Positions 41,519-49,631 are shown, numbered from the stretch's first letter. The stretch is 64,000 bases of DNA from JAHFPN01 sp963765745 (GCA_963765745.1 CAVXXM010000001.1:186001-250000), one strand, 5' to 3'. A program made the numbers and translations. Notes: generated by a model not told the origin, from the letters alone.

Positions 41519-41524
41519 TATTTT

Positions 41525-41569
41525 CCTTTCATACCGGATCGCAGTTTCGCGGCGTCCGGGATGAAAGGG
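41525..41569 (+). terminator. Imperfect hairpin after hss (terminator or degenerate repeat)
   Basis: CCTTTCATACCGGAT on the left pairs with TCCGGGATGAAAGG on the right with few mismatches, seven bases after the hss stop. No T-run follows. The CATACCGG / CCGGGATG ends recall a decayed copy of the family A or B repeats. Confidence 0.45.
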
Positions 41570-41721
41570 AATTAGGCCGTGTACTCATGAATTGAGATTG
41601 ATCGGTAACCGCTGGCCAATGTCCGCTTGGGATCGCATTGCGAACGAAGTTGGAACAGCATCCGACCTTGTACGCAAGCTCCAGCGCTACATCCTCCGAT
41701 GAAACGGAAAGACTGCCGTCG

Positions 41722-42411
41722 ATGAAAATATTCATTGCAGGCTGCGGACGCAGCGGAACCACGCTGACGCGTGATCTTTTCAATTGTTTCGAGGATACGT
41801 TTGTTCTTGTAGAAGGACTGTATGGGGAGGCACCGGTTTCGAGATTTGCCAGCCTGACGCGACCAGAGAGCCACTTGGTCATTAAGCGAACAGGGGAGTG
41901 CTGGCAGACCCTTGCGGCTCTGCCCGATGATGTGGAACTGCTCTATTGTGTCCGCCATCCGTTCGACACCCTGACCAGCACACATCCTCTGAGCAAACAG
42001 TGGCGTCGATTCCACATCGACACAGATCGATGGAAGTCCGAATATTTGGCGTTGCGGGCACTACGTACCAGGCAGCCACAGCGCCGCATTTTCGTTTTGC
42101 GGTATGAGGCTCTCACTCAGAACCCGGACTCTAGTCAGGAGAAAATTGCCGCTCATTTCGGGCTTATCCCAACTCAGCGTTTTTCGGCAAATATGCTGGG
42201 AATTCAGATATCGGCAGCTTCGATCGAAAAGTGGAAGAGGGAGCGCGAGTTTGTCGCGTATTTGGAAACAATCTCCTTTCGCTATCGCTTGCTGATGCGG
42301 GAATTCTGTGACGAATTCGGATACGAGCTGCCATCCGGCTATGTTTCATGGTGGCGCTACTTGGGCCGCAAGGTTTCGAATGCCCTTGCGTGGACGCGAC
42401 TAAGAGGGTGA
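41722..42411 (+). CDS. Sulfotransferase-family protein, probably acquired
   Basis: 229 residues from the ATG at 41722 (an upstream in-frame ATG at 41638 exists). The N-terminal K-I-F-I-A-G-C-G-R-S-G-T-T is the 5'-phosphosulfate-binding loop of sulfotransferases, and V-R-H-P-F-D-T near residue 84 fits the 3'-phosphate-binding motif. A late R-Y-E-A-L segment (near 133) is also typical. It should use PAPS to sulfate a sugar, lipid or other acceptor. Codon use and base composition are visibly more AT-rich than the flanking operons and no partner genes are present, which suggests horizontal transfer. Confidence 0.78.
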   Translation: MKIFIAGCGRSGTTLTRDLFNCFEDTFVLVEGLYGEAPVSRFASLTRPESHLVIKRTGECWQTLAALPDDVELLYCVRHPFDTLTSTHPLSKQWRRFHIDTDRWKSEYLALRALRTRQPQRRIFVLRYEALTQNPDSSQEKIAAHFGLIPTQRFSANMLGIQISAASIEKWKREREFVAYLETISFRYRLLMREFCDEFGYELPSGYVSWWRYLGRKVSNALAWTRLRG

Positions 42412-42605
42412 GCAAGAAGCGGCTTGCGTCCCTTAGCTTCACGTGTCGTTTCCTGCACGTAGAGCAGACTCGATCAGCGGGACTATCCACGCCTTGGAGC
42501 AGGAGCGGCCATCCACCGCGCGGCCGCAGGCGCAACGACCAACATTAAACTAGCATTCAAACCGAACTACTCAGTGAGGGTCGGTCATTCTTCGGAGCGC
42601 GAATA

Positions 42606-42701
42606 CTAGTGGATGACAAAAGTACCAGCTGCAAGAAATTGCAAAGCTGGCCCCCAGAGAAGCCCGATTGTTACCCACAGCAACACGGTGTTCTTTTTCA
42701 T
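42606..42701 (-). CDS. Possible 31-residue membrane peptide
   Basis: Starts M-K-K-N-T-V-L-L-W-V and is almost wholly hydrophobic, with a stop at 42606. The ATG at 42701 has no good ribosome-binding site. The pattern (Lys-Lys then one helix) suits a small membrane peptide or the remnant of a longer gene, but chance is not excluded. Confidence 0.25.
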   Translation of the reverse strand: MKKNTVLLWVTIGLLWGPALQFLAAGTFVIH

Positions 42702-42920
42702 GGCTCGATCAATATCGTCAGCGGCAGGTTGGCAATCGAAAATCCCACAAATTGAATTTGCTACTCTTAATGAGAGCCCGGTCTGCTGGGGTAAACTCGA
42801 GCGCATTTTATTCATGGTGAAAAACTGATGAACAGGGTCACGAACGAAAGCGAACATCGCCGTCGGAGCATGCTATGCATCCAACCCACAGAGCGATCTT
42901 CGGGCCAAAATTCATAAGGG

Positions 42921-43097
42921 CTATTTGATCGGGCGCTTGCCCGTGAGGTGCCATGTGATCATGAAAGCGGCCACGCTGATCGCACCGATTGGTGCGTAGC
43001 TATGTGAATTGGTGATTGCTTCAAAAGCCGCAACAAACACCAATACGACAACCAACATAACGGCAGTCGATAACGCAATACGGCCAGCTTTTCCCAT
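42921..43097 (-). CDS. Small membrane protein, 58 residues
   Basis: Found by direct reading. M-G-K-A-G-R-I-A-L-S starts a first hydrophobic helix (about residues 7-27), then a polar turn (E-A-I-T-N-S-H-S-Y-A-P) and a second helix (about 36-51) ending in a basic tail T-G-K-R-P-I-K. This amphipathic layout with positively charged ends is characteristic of real two-helix membrane proteins. Codon use is AT-richer than neighbours. The ribosome-binding site is weak (GAAG). No family recognised. Confidence 0.5.
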   Translation of the reverse strand: MGKAGRIALSTAVMLVVVLVFVAAFEAITNSHSYAPIGAISVAAFMITWHLTGKRPIK

Positions 43098-43264
43098 CGA
43101 TCGCTACTTCAAGACGGTCGATCTTGCATCGAAGTATCGCACTGGAATATTGGCGTTGGCAATCAACCCGGCCGACTTCGTGCGGAACGGTCAGGCGAAG
43201 ACGCTCGAGCAAGCGCGAGCAGCGCACGGCGCGTGTTGGACCAGATAGCCGCCGAGTCCACACC

Positions 43265-44255
43265 CTATAGCGTCAACAGCCCCGCCTTGCCGTCCTCGGT
43301 CCCGAACGCGAGCGCCTGGCCGCCAGGCGACCAGGCGAGCGTGCTGATCGGCGACGTGTCGGCCTGACGCGCCAGGATCGCGGCGCCGTCTGCCAAACGC
43401 ACGAGGAGAAGTTGCCCGTCGGCATAGCCGGCGGCGAGCACCTCCTGCTTCGGATGGCAAGCGACGGCTGAGACCCTCGCCGAATGCTGCGCGAGCACCC
43501 TCGGCTCCTTTCCGGTGGGTCCATCCTTCGAGCCAAACGGCCATAGGATCACTTCATTCGCGCCAGAAGTCGCGAGCCATTTGCCGTCGGCGGTGAATTG
43601 CATGGAGCGCACGCGGCCGGGATAGCCGGTCATGCGCATGTGGTGGCCGTCGGCGAGCCGCCAGCCATGTAGCGCCGGCTCCTGCATGGAGGTGACGAGA
43701 AAGCGCCCGTCGGCGCTGAAGCGGACACCGAGGTGGGAGCCCTTCCAGGCCAGCGTCTCGGGCTTGGCTTCCGCGGCGTTGGGAAACCAGAGCGTGGCGC
43801 CGTTGTAATGGGTGATCGCGAGCCGCAGGCCCTTGGGCGCGAAGGCGAGCCCGCCGACGCTAGTGGGGAGATCGAGGGAGCGGTCGCCCTTTTTCGTGCG
43901 GGCGAACGCGGTCTTGCCGACCGACCAGGCGAACGCGCCGTCCGGCCCTAGCGCTACATGATCGATCCACTTGCCGGGCGTATCGGCGAGGATTTCCGTG
44001 CCGCCGTCGGCGCCGGTGGCCACCAGCTTGCCGTCGTCACCGGCGGTCACGAAAACGCTTTCCGTCGCTGGCGGCTTCGAGGATCGCGCCTTCATGGGCC
44101 CGCACCCGGCGCTCCGCTTCGCCAGCGAGCAGGATTTCCCCCTCGCCGAGCGCAAAGGCCGCGGTGGCACCGAGGAACGCGGCGGCGACCACGTGGCTAC
44201 CCGCATCGATCGAGCGGACCTTGGCGGCAAGAGAAGGGGGTTCGGCGGCGGACAT
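43265..44255 (-). CDS. WD40-repeat protein, one-base frameshift
   Basis: Beta-propeller protein, 329 residues when repaired. The start at 44255 reads M-S-A-A-E-P-P-S-L-A. Near 44057 the frame breaks: A-S-D-G-K continues in the next frame with V-F-V-T-A-G-D-D-G-K-L-V, so one extra base is likely. WD-like blades recur (F-A-P-K-G-L-R-L-A-I-T-H, F-S-A-D-G-R-F-L-V-T-S, F-T-A-D-G-K-W-L-A-T-S-G, C-H-P-K-Q-E-V-L-A-A-G-Y, W-S-P-G-G-Q-A-L-A-F-G). No signal peptide; probably a cytoplasmic scaffold. It lies 37 bases downstream of the small lipoprotein gene in the zinc unit, on the same strand. Confidence 0.8.
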
Positions 44256-44292
44256 CGGCTCAGCTTCTTACAATTGGAGCCGACCTTAAAGG

Positions 44293-44418
44293 TTAGCGCC
44301 GGGTATCGTCCTTGCAGGATTGGGGCTTGCTGCCGAACCAATCGCCGCATTTGTCGCAGCCGCCGAGCCCGAGGCCCAGCGCCAGAATGCAGAACAAGGC
44401 GGCAAGTCGTCTACGCAT
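44293..44418 (-). CDS. Small lipoprotein, 41 residues
   Basis: Found by direct reading. M-R-R-R-L-A-A-L-F-C is followed by a hydrophobic run and a lipobox L-G-G-C at residues 18-21, leaving a mature part of about 20 residues with C-D-K-C-G-D and a second Cys pair member near the end. The ATG at 44418 is preceded by AGAGG at good distance. Processing by signal peptidase II would place it in the membrane. The two to three extra cysteines next to acidic residues could bind metal. It sits between the G3E GTPase and the WD40 gene. Confidence 0.6.
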   Translation of the reverse strand: MRRRLAALFCILALGLGLGGCDKCGDWFGSKPQSCKDDTRR

Positions 44419-44468
44419 CGCAAACCTCTGTCTCGATCATACAGCACCGCCGGTGGAACGGCGAGCGA

Positions 44469-45428
44469 TCAGGCCACGCAGGCCTCGAAGCCCTTCTTGA
44501 GCGCCGCCGCATCCAGATTGCGGCCGATGAAGACCAGGCGGCTTTCCCGCTTCTCGCCCTTCTTCCATTCGCGCTGATGGTCGCCGTCGAGCACCATGTG
44601 GACGCCCTGAAAGACGAAGCGCTGCGGGTCGTCCTTGAACGAGAGGATGCCCTTGGAGCGGAGGATGTCGGGGCCCTGCTTGGCCACGAGATCCTGGATC
44701 CAGGGGAAGAACTTGTCGGGGTCGAGCGGCTTTCCGGTCGAAAACGAGAACGACTGCACGTCCTCGTCATGGGTATGCAGGTCGGAAGCGAGAAACTCGG
44801 GCTCGATCGCGAGAATGCGCTCCAGATCGAACGCCCCCTGCCCCAGCACTTTGTCGACCGGCACCGCGCAGCGCGTGGTCTTGTGCACACGCGCATAAGG
44901 ATTGATCGCGCGGATGCGCAGCTCGACGTCCTTCAGCTCCTCGGGCGTCACCAGGTCGGTTTTATTCAAGAGGATCACGTCGGCGAAGGCGATCTGGTTC
45001 TTGGCCTCGGGCGCGTCCTTCAGCCGATCCTTCAGCCATTTGGCGTCGGCGACGGTGACCACCGCGTCGAGCGTGGTGCGGCCGCCCACGTTGTCGTCCA
45101 TGAAGAAGGTCTGCGCCACCGGAGCCGGATCGGCGAGGCCGGTGGTCTCTACGAGAATCCCGTCGAAGCGGCCGCGGCGCTTGAGCAAGCCGTCGATGAT
45201 GCGGATCAGGTCGCCGCGCACGGTGCAGCAGACGCAGCCGTTGTTCATCTCGAACACTTCCTCGTCGGCGCCCACGACGAGGTCGTTGTCGATGCCGATC
45301 TCGCCGAACTCGTTGACGATCACGGCGTATTTCTTGCCGTGCGGCTCGGAGAGAATGCGGTTCAGGAGCGTGGTCTTGCCAGCGCCGAGATAGCCGGTGA
45401 GCACGGTGACGGGGATTTTTTCGGGCAT
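44469..45428 (-). CDS. G3E GTPase, COG0523 zinc metallochaperone type
   Basis: 319 residues. Walker A T-G-Y-L-G-A-G-K-T-T near residue 11, metal-binding C-x-C-C motif in N-N-G-C-V-C-C-T near residue 64, E-T-T-G-L-A-D-P near 93 and the GTP motif N-K-T-D near 155; the C-terminal CobW_C domain follows (V-F-Q-G-V-H-M near 280). COG0523 members insert or deliver Zn, Co or Fe. Position 43 bases after znuA, with no cobalamin genes around, argues for the zinc-transferring type (ZigA/ZNG1-like) rather than CobW. Confidence 0.9.
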   Translation of the reverse strand: MPEKIPVTVLTGYLGAGKTTLLNRILSEPHGKKYAVIVNEFGEIGIDNDLVVGADEEVFEMNNGCVCCTVRGDLIRIIDGLLKRRGRFDGILVETTGLADPAPVAQTFFMDDNVGGRTTLDAVVTVADAKWLKDRLKDAPEAKNQIAFADVILLNKTDLVTPEELKDVELRIRAINPYARVHKTTRCAVPVDKVLGQGAFDLERILAIEPEFLASDLHTHDEDVQSFSFSTGKPLDPDKFFPWIQDLVAKQGPDILRSKGILSFKDDPQRFVFQGVHMVLDGDHQREWKKGEKRESRLVFIGRNLDAAALKKGFEACVA

Positions 45429-45471
45429 GATCGTCCAGAGTTAGGGCGTCATGCCCGATAGCACAAGCCGT

Positions 45472-46359
45472 TCAGCTCGTCAGCGCCGCGGAGAGCTGCT
45501 TCACGTTGTGTCGCATCATGTCGATATAAGTGGGCGCCGGGCCCTTGTCGTCGGAGAGCGCGTCGGAAAACAGCGTGCCGCCGATCCGGGCGCCGGTCTC
45601 CTCGGCGATGCGCTTGATCAGGCGCGGGTCGGAGACGTTCTCCAGAAACACGGCCGGGATTTTCTGCGCCTTGATCTGGCGGATGATGCGGGCCACGTCC
45701 TGGGCCGAGGCCTCGGCGTCGGTCGAGACTCCCTGGGGCGTGATGAACTCGATGCCGTAAGCCAGGCGGAAATAGCCGAAGGCATCGTGGGTGGTGATGA
45801 TCTTGCGGCGCGCGGCCGGAATCGCCGCGACCGCGGCTTTGATGTCCGCCTCAAGTACGTCGAGCTTTTTTAGATAGTCGGCGGCGTTCCTTGCATAGGC
45901 GTCCTTGCCCGCCGGGTCGGCGAGCGTCAGTGCGTTGCGGATATTGGCGACGTATGTCTTCGTGTTTGCGACCGACTGCCAGGCGTGCGGATCGAGCGCG
46001 TGGTCGGCGCCGTGGCCCTCGGCTTCGCGCGCTTTGACGCCCTTGCTCGCCACGGCGAGCGCGGCCTTGGTGCCCGACGCCTTCACCAACCGGTCGATCC
46101 AGCCCTCGTAGCGCAGGCCGTTCACGATCACGAGCCTGGCCTCGGCGAGCTTCCTCGCATCGGTGGGCGACGGCGCATAGACGTGCGCGTCGCCATTGGG
46201 CCCGACCAGGGTGGTGATCGCAACGCGTTCGCCGCCCACATTCTTCACGAAATCGCCGAGGATCGAGAAGGTCGCGACCACCGGGAGCTTCTCTTGAGCC
46301 ATCGCGGGCGCGGCGGCGAGCAGCAGCGCGGCGGCGAGGAATGCGCGGCGGTGAAGCAC
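45472..46359 (-). CDS. znuA: Zinc-binding periplasmic protein of ABC importer
   Basis: 295 residues from the GTG at 46359, which follows AAGGAG; the frame runs on upstream to 47703 but only as antisense of znuB and znuC. Sec signal peptide (A-A-A-P-A-M-A-Q). Cluster A-1 metal ligands appear as G-D-A-H-V-Y near residue 56, D-P-H-A-W near 122 and T-T-H-D-A-F near 189, plus an acidic residue late (S-D-A-L-S-D-D). The loop between the first two has a short His stretch (G-H-G-A-D-H). Manganese-binding relatives are similar, but the G3E and short His-bearing genes favour zinc. Confidence 0.87.
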   Translation of the reverse strand: MLHRRAFLAAALLLAAAPAMAQEKLPVVATFSILGDFVKNVGGERVAITTLVGPNGDAHVYAPSPTDARKLAEARLVIVNGLRYEGWIDRLVKASGTKAALAVASKGVKAREAEGHGADHALDPHAWQSVANTKTYVANIRNALTLADPAGKDAYARNAADYLKKLDVLEADIKAAVAAIPAARRKIITTHDAFGYFRLAYGIEFITPQGVSTDAEASAQDVARIIRQIKAQKIPAVFLENVSDPRLIKRIAEETGARIGGTLFSDALSDDKGPAPTYIDMMRHNVKQLSAALTS

Positions 46360-46370
46360 GGCGTTCTCCT

Positions 46371-47237
46371 TCAAGCTTCGAGATGACGGCCGGGCACGAG
46401 GTAGCGGCGCAGGCCGCCGACCGGGCCGAGCGCGAGCGAGACCAGATAGGCGAGCCCGGCCACCAGAATGATGGCCGGCCCCGAGGGCAGGCCCGAATGA
46501 TAGGAAAGCAGCAGCCCCGCATAGCCGGAGAGCATGGCGACGAGCACCGCCACCACGATCATGCGCGTCGTGTCGTGGGCCCAAAAGCGGGCCGCCGCCG
46601 CCGGCAGCATCATGATGCCGACCGCGAGTAAGGTGCCAAGCGCGTGGAACCCGCCCACCAGATTGATGACGACGAGCGCCAGGAAAACCAGGTGCGTCGG
46701 CGCGCCGGCGCGGCTCACCGAGCGCAGGAAGCCGGGGTCGACGCATTCTAGCACCAGTGGCCGCCACAGCAGCGCGAGCACGAAGAGCGTCACGGTCGAG
46801 AAGGCGGCGATCAGGATCAGGGTCGCGTCGTCGAGCGCCAGCACCGATCCGAACAGCACGTGCAACAGATCCACGTTCGAGCCGCGCAGCGACACGATCA
46901 AAACGCCGAGCGCGAGCGAGATCAGATAGAAGGCCGCGAGCGAGGCGTCTTCCTTGAGCTCCGTCATGCGCGATACGACGCCGGCGCCGAGCGCGACCGC
47001 GAAGCCAGCGGCGATGCCGCCGACCGTCATCGAGAAGAGATCGAGGCCCGCGATCAGGAAGCCGACGGCCGCACCCGGCAGGATCGCGTGCGCCATGGCG
47101 TCGCCGGTCAGGCTCATGCGGCGCAGCATCAGAAAAACGCCGACCGGCGCGGCGCCGAGCGACAGCGCCGCCATGCCCACGAGCGCGCGGCGCATGAACT
47201 CGAACTCGATGAAGGGGGCGATCAGAAAGTCGTACAT
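46371..47237 (-). CDS. znuB: Zinc ABC permease
   Basis: Inner-membrane permease of 288 residues, family ABC-3, about eight hydrophobic segments. Landmarks: F-M-R-R-A-L-V-G at the start, L-T-G-D-A-M-A-H-A-I-L-P-G near residue 43 and G-A-P-T-H-L-V near 180. It lies 9 bases after znuC and 11 bases before znuA on the same strand, so the three genes are one operon. The membrane part alone does not separate Zn from Mn transport. Confidence 0.88.
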   Translation of the reverse strand: MYDFLIAPFIEFEFMRRALVGMAALSLGAAPVGVFLMLRRMSLTGDAMAHAILPGAAVGFLIAGLDLFSMTVGGIAAGFAVALGAGVVSRMTELKEDASLAAFYLISLALGVLIVSLRGSNVDLLHVLFGSVLALDDATLILIAAFSTVTLFVLALLWRPLVLECVDPGFLRSVSRAGAPTHLVFLALVVINLVGGFHALGTLLAVGIMMLPAAAARFWAHDTTRMIVVAVLVAMLSGYAGLLLSYHSGLPSGPAIILVAGLAYLVSLALGPVGGLRRYLVPGRHLEA

Positions 47238-47246
47238 CTCGAAATC

Positions 47247-47990
47247 CTAGGCCGCATCGACCTCGCAGACCTCGGCCGAATCGTCGAAAGCCTCGGACAT
47301 GCGGCGCGCGCGCAGCAGGTTCTCCGCCGACAGAACCTCGGCGGTCGGGCCCCATGCCACCGGCTCGCGGGCGAGCAGGAGCGCCTCGGGAAACTGCGTC
47401 CGCACCATGTCGAGATCGTGCAGCACCGCGATCACGGTCCGCTTCTCGCCGTGCCAGCGACGGACGATGGCCAGAAGATCGCGCACGGTCTGCGAATCGA
47501 CCGACGCGAAGGGCTCGTCCAGCAGGATCAGCGGCGCGTCCTGCAAGAGAAGCCGCGCGAACAACGCGCGCTGCATCTGTCCGCCCGAGAGCGTGCCGAT
47601 GGTGCGGTTCTCGAAGCCCTGCAGACCGACGGTGGCGATCGCGGTCTCGAGGCGCGCGCGCTCCGGCTTGCCGATGCCGCCCAGGACGCCGGCGCTGCGC
47701 CACAGACCCATGGCGACGAAGTCGTAGAGCGCGATCGGAAAGCTGCGGTCGATCTCCAGCACCTGCGGCAGATAAGCGACATCTTGCGGAAGCGCACGGC
47801 CGCGCTCGATGGCGCCCGCGAGCGGCGGGATCACGCCGACGATACCCTTCAAGAGCGTGGTCTTGCCGGCGCCGTTCGGGCCGACGACGGCGACCAGCGC
47901 GCCGGTCTCCACGGTGCCGTCGAGATGATGCACCGCCGGATGGCGGTCGTAGCCGAGCGTGAGATTGCGAAAACGAAGCGCCGCGGTCAT
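47247..47990 (-). CDS. znuC: Zinc ABC transporter ATPase
   Basis: 247 residues from the ATG at 47990. Walker A G-P-N-G-A-G-K-T-T near residue 38, Q-loop V-A-Y-L-P-Q-V-L, signature L-S-G-G-Q-M-Q-R near 137, Walker B L-I-L-L-D-E-P and the switch His in L-H-D-L-D-M-V. The frame is open upstream to 48176 over the small membrane gene in another frame. Spacing to the small gene is 7 bases and to znuB 9 bases. Confidence 0.9.
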   Translation of the reverse strand: MTAALRFRNLTLGYDRHPAVHHLDGTVETGALVAVVGPNGAGKTTLLKGIVGVIPPLAGAIERGRALPQDVAYLPQVLEIDRSFPIALYDFVAMGLWRSAGVLGGIGKPERARLETAIATVGLQGFENRTIGTLSGGQMQRALFARLLLQDAPLILLDEPFASVDSQTVRDLLAIVRRWHGEKRTVIAVLHDLDMVRTQFPEALLLAREPVAWGPTAEVLSAENLLRARRMSEAFDDSAEVCEVDAA

Positions 47991-47997
47991 TGGATCC

Positions 47998-48147
47998 TCA
48001 AGCAATCGCCCACAGCACCGCGCCCCACAGCAGCGCGGCGAGCACTGCTGCGATCGCAAGCCGCTGCATGGCCGAGAAGCGCAACAGCGAAGCCGGAACG
48101 ATTGCCGGGCCGCGTCGTGTGTGGTCGTGGTTTGCGTGGGCTGGCAT
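47998..48147 (-). CDS. Small His-containing membrane protein heading the znu operon, 49 residues
   Basis: Found by direct reading. M-P-A-H-A-N-H-D-H-T starts a His-rich polar N-terminus, followed by a basic patch and one transmembrane helix (about residues 30-48: A-I-A-A-V-L-A-A-L-L-W-G). Ends 7 bases before znuC. The three His and one Asp near the start could hold Zn, so it may assist or sense zinc uptake. GTG/ATG alternatives are absent; the ribosome-binding site is not strong. Similar tiny ORFs upstream of znuC occur in related genomes by my recollection only. Confidence 0.55.
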   Translation of the reverse strand: MPAHANHDHTRRGPAIVPASLLRFSAMQRLAIAAVLAALLWGAVLWAIA

Positions 48148-48149
48148 TT

Positions 48150-48162
48150 GTTACATTGTATC
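48150..48162. promoter_or_regulatory. Candidate Zur operator before the znu operon
   Basis: GTTACATTGTATC on the plus strand is a near-palindrome (GTTAC / GTATC, one mismatch) just upstream of the start of the first gene of the znu unit. Its AT-rich TTAC...GTA layout resembles Zur sites of alphaproteobacteria. Zur would repress the operon when zinc is plentiful. Only one site, weak match. Confidence 0.3.
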
Positions 48163-48232
48163 GTTTGCCGGCACACAGATAGCGGATAGCGTTCCGCTTG
48201 TCGAGAAGGGCGTGCGCTTCTGAAACGGCCGG

Positions 48233-48796
48233 TCAGCCCAGCAGTTTGACCAGAAATTCGGGCCGGATGCCCCAGCCGAGGAAGCCGGCGAGCCCGAACG
48301 CGATCCCTACCCCTCCAGATATCCAGCTGATGACGAGCAAAGCGTACATCTCGGTGAGTGCCGCCACCGCCGCCAGCGCAATCGCGATGGCCGTGAAGGC
48401 GTCGGACATGTCGAATTGGTCGTCGCGGAAATTGAGCCGGTCGTATTCGGCCTCCAGGCCCTCGGCCTTGGCGCGGGTCTCCTTCGAGCGCCCCTCGTAC
48501 TTCTTGATATCGGACTCGTATTCGGCGGCCTGCTTGGCGGCGAGCGCCTTGTCGACGGAGCCCGTGGTCTCGAGCAACCGCAGCGTCGAGAGCGAGTTCT
48601 CGTCGACGTGCAGCTTGATACGCGCGGCCTGATACTCGGCCCAGGCATCGACCGACTCCTGCTTGGCCTTGGCCATGGCCTGAACGATGTTGTCGTCCTT
48701 GACCTTGCTGACCGCCATGAAGACGGAGAGGATCACGACGGTGACCGCGACGAGCCGGTTCAGCTGCTTGCTGTTGCCTTCGGCCTCGACATCCAT
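48233..48796 (-). CDS. DUF4337 membrane protein
   Basis: 187 residues. One N-terminal hydrophobic helix (residues 14-30, V-A-V-T-V-V-I-L-S-V-F), a long central helical, coiled-coil-like part with many Lys/Glu/Ala (E-S-V-D-A-W-A-E-Y-Q-A-A-R to E-A-E-Y-D-R-L-N-F), then two C-terminal hydrophobic helices. This three-helix pattern with A-W-A-E-Y-Q matches the DUF4337 family of unknown function. It lies 25 bases downstream of the creatininase-family gene and may share its transcript. Confidence 0.8.
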   Translation of the reverse strand: MDVEAEGNSKQLNRLVAVTVVILSVFMAVSKVKDDNIVQAMAKAKQESVDAWAEYQAARIKLHVDENSLSTLRLLETTGSVDKALAAKQAAEYESDIKKYEGRSKETRAKAEGLEAEYDRLNFRDDQFDMSDAFTAIAIALAAVAALTEMYALLVISWISGGVGIAFGLAGFLGWGIRPEFLVKLLG

Positions 48797-48821
48797 GTTC
48801 GTCCCCTCCCCGTTCTGCGCA

Positions 48822-49631
48822 TTATTTCGCGAGCGGCCCCGGCTTCAGACGCTTCAGATCGAAGCGATGCATGTCCTCAAGCAACTGCACGAAAGCGCGC
48901 GCGCCGTGTTCGAGCGCCGCTTCGCCCTTCTCCTTCGAGGCCAGCGTCGCATCGCCGACCGCGCCCGACTCGTTCAAGTCCTGCGTCATCCAGCCGAAGC
49001 TCGCGGGCCGATAGGCGCGCAGCTGCTTGAATTCCTTTTCCATCGCCAGCGTCGCGGGCACGAAGTTCTCGGCCTTGTCCTTGCGCACGAGGTCGGCGCG
49101 CCCGGCGAGCATCAGCGAGGTTTCGATATCGCCGGCATGGATGCCGTGGATGCGCTCGACATCGGTGAAGAGCTTTTCGGGATAGCCCATGCGATGCCAG
49201 GAGGTGGCGACGGCGAGCATTTTCAGCCGCACGCGCAGATCGCGGGTCACGAGGTCAAGAATCGAGCTGTTGCCCCCATGCGACGTGACGAGCAGGAGCT
49301 TCTTCACGCCCGCCCGGTGCACGCTTTCGCCGAGATCGGTCCAGGCGCGGAGCACCGCCTCGGTGGACAGCGAGAGAGTGCCAGGAAACGCCAGATGCTC
49401 ATCGGACTTGCCGATCCATTGCACCGGCAGAAACGTGACCGGAAGCGCTTCGGGCAACAGCTTCAGCACGCGCGCCAGATACAGCTCGGCGATATAGCCA
49501 TCGACGCCGAGCGGCATGTGCGGCCCGTGCTGCTCGGTGGCCGCGACCGGAAGCACGGCGATCCAGCGCGCGGGCTCGCCGGCCTGGAAATCCGGCCAGG
49601 TCATTTCGGTCCAATTGCGCTTGGGCAGCAT
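48822..49631 (-). CDS. Creatininase-family amidohydrolase
   Basis: 269 residues from the ATG at 49631 (frame open upstream to 49913). The metal-binding signature A-T-E-Q-H-G-P-H-M-P-L-G-V-D lies near residue 31 and T-S-H-G-G-N near 118; H-A-G-D-I-E-T-S near 168 completes the di-metal site. The family includes creatinine amidohydrolase and the mycofactocin and riboflavin-pathway enzymes (MftE, formamide hydrolases), so the substrate cannot be named. No mycofactocin genes are nearby. Probably cytoplasmic; Zn or Mn dependent. Confidence 0.85.
   Translation of the reverse strand: MLPKRNWTEMTWPDFQAGEPARWIAVLPVAATEQHGPHMPLGVDGYIAELYLARVLKLLPEALPVTFLPVQWIGKSDEHLAFPGTLSLSTEAVLRAWTDLGESVHRAGVKKLLLVTSHGGNSSILDLVTRDLRVRLKMLAVATSWHRMGYPEKLFTDVERIHGIHAGDIETSLMLAGRADLVRKDKAENFVPATLAMEKEFKQLRAYRPASFGWMTQDLNESGAVGDATLASKEKGEAALEHGARAFVQLLEDMHRFDLKRLKPGPLAK

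Larger units (their letters stand above)
42412..43264. other. AT-richer region with few genes
   Basis: About 850 bases between the sulfotransferase and WD40 genes. Composition is less GC-rich than elsewhere. Besides the 58-residue gene at 42921-43097 and a doubtful 31-codon frame at 42606-42701, I see no convincing gene, repeat or mobile-element end. It looks like eroded accessory DNA. Confidence 0.5.

Noticed and set aside
43021..43263. An 80-residue Cys/Arg-rich minus-strand frame
   Set aside because: Overlaps the better 58-residue membrane gene in another frame, and shows no signal, helix or motif.
41722..43264. A genomic island with integrase or insertion sequence
   Set aside because: No transposase, integrase, tRNA target or flanking direct repeats seen; only composition suggests transfer.
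44469..45428. A cobalamin-synthesis CobW
   Set aside because: The sequence is COG0523, but the adjacent znu genes and lack of cobalamin genes make a zinc role more likely.
45472..47703. A 743-residue protein combining an Arg-rich domain and ZnuA
   Set aside because: The first 448 codons are antisense-frame shadow of znuB and znuC; ZnuA begins at the GTG at 46359 with its own ribosome-binding site and signal peptide.
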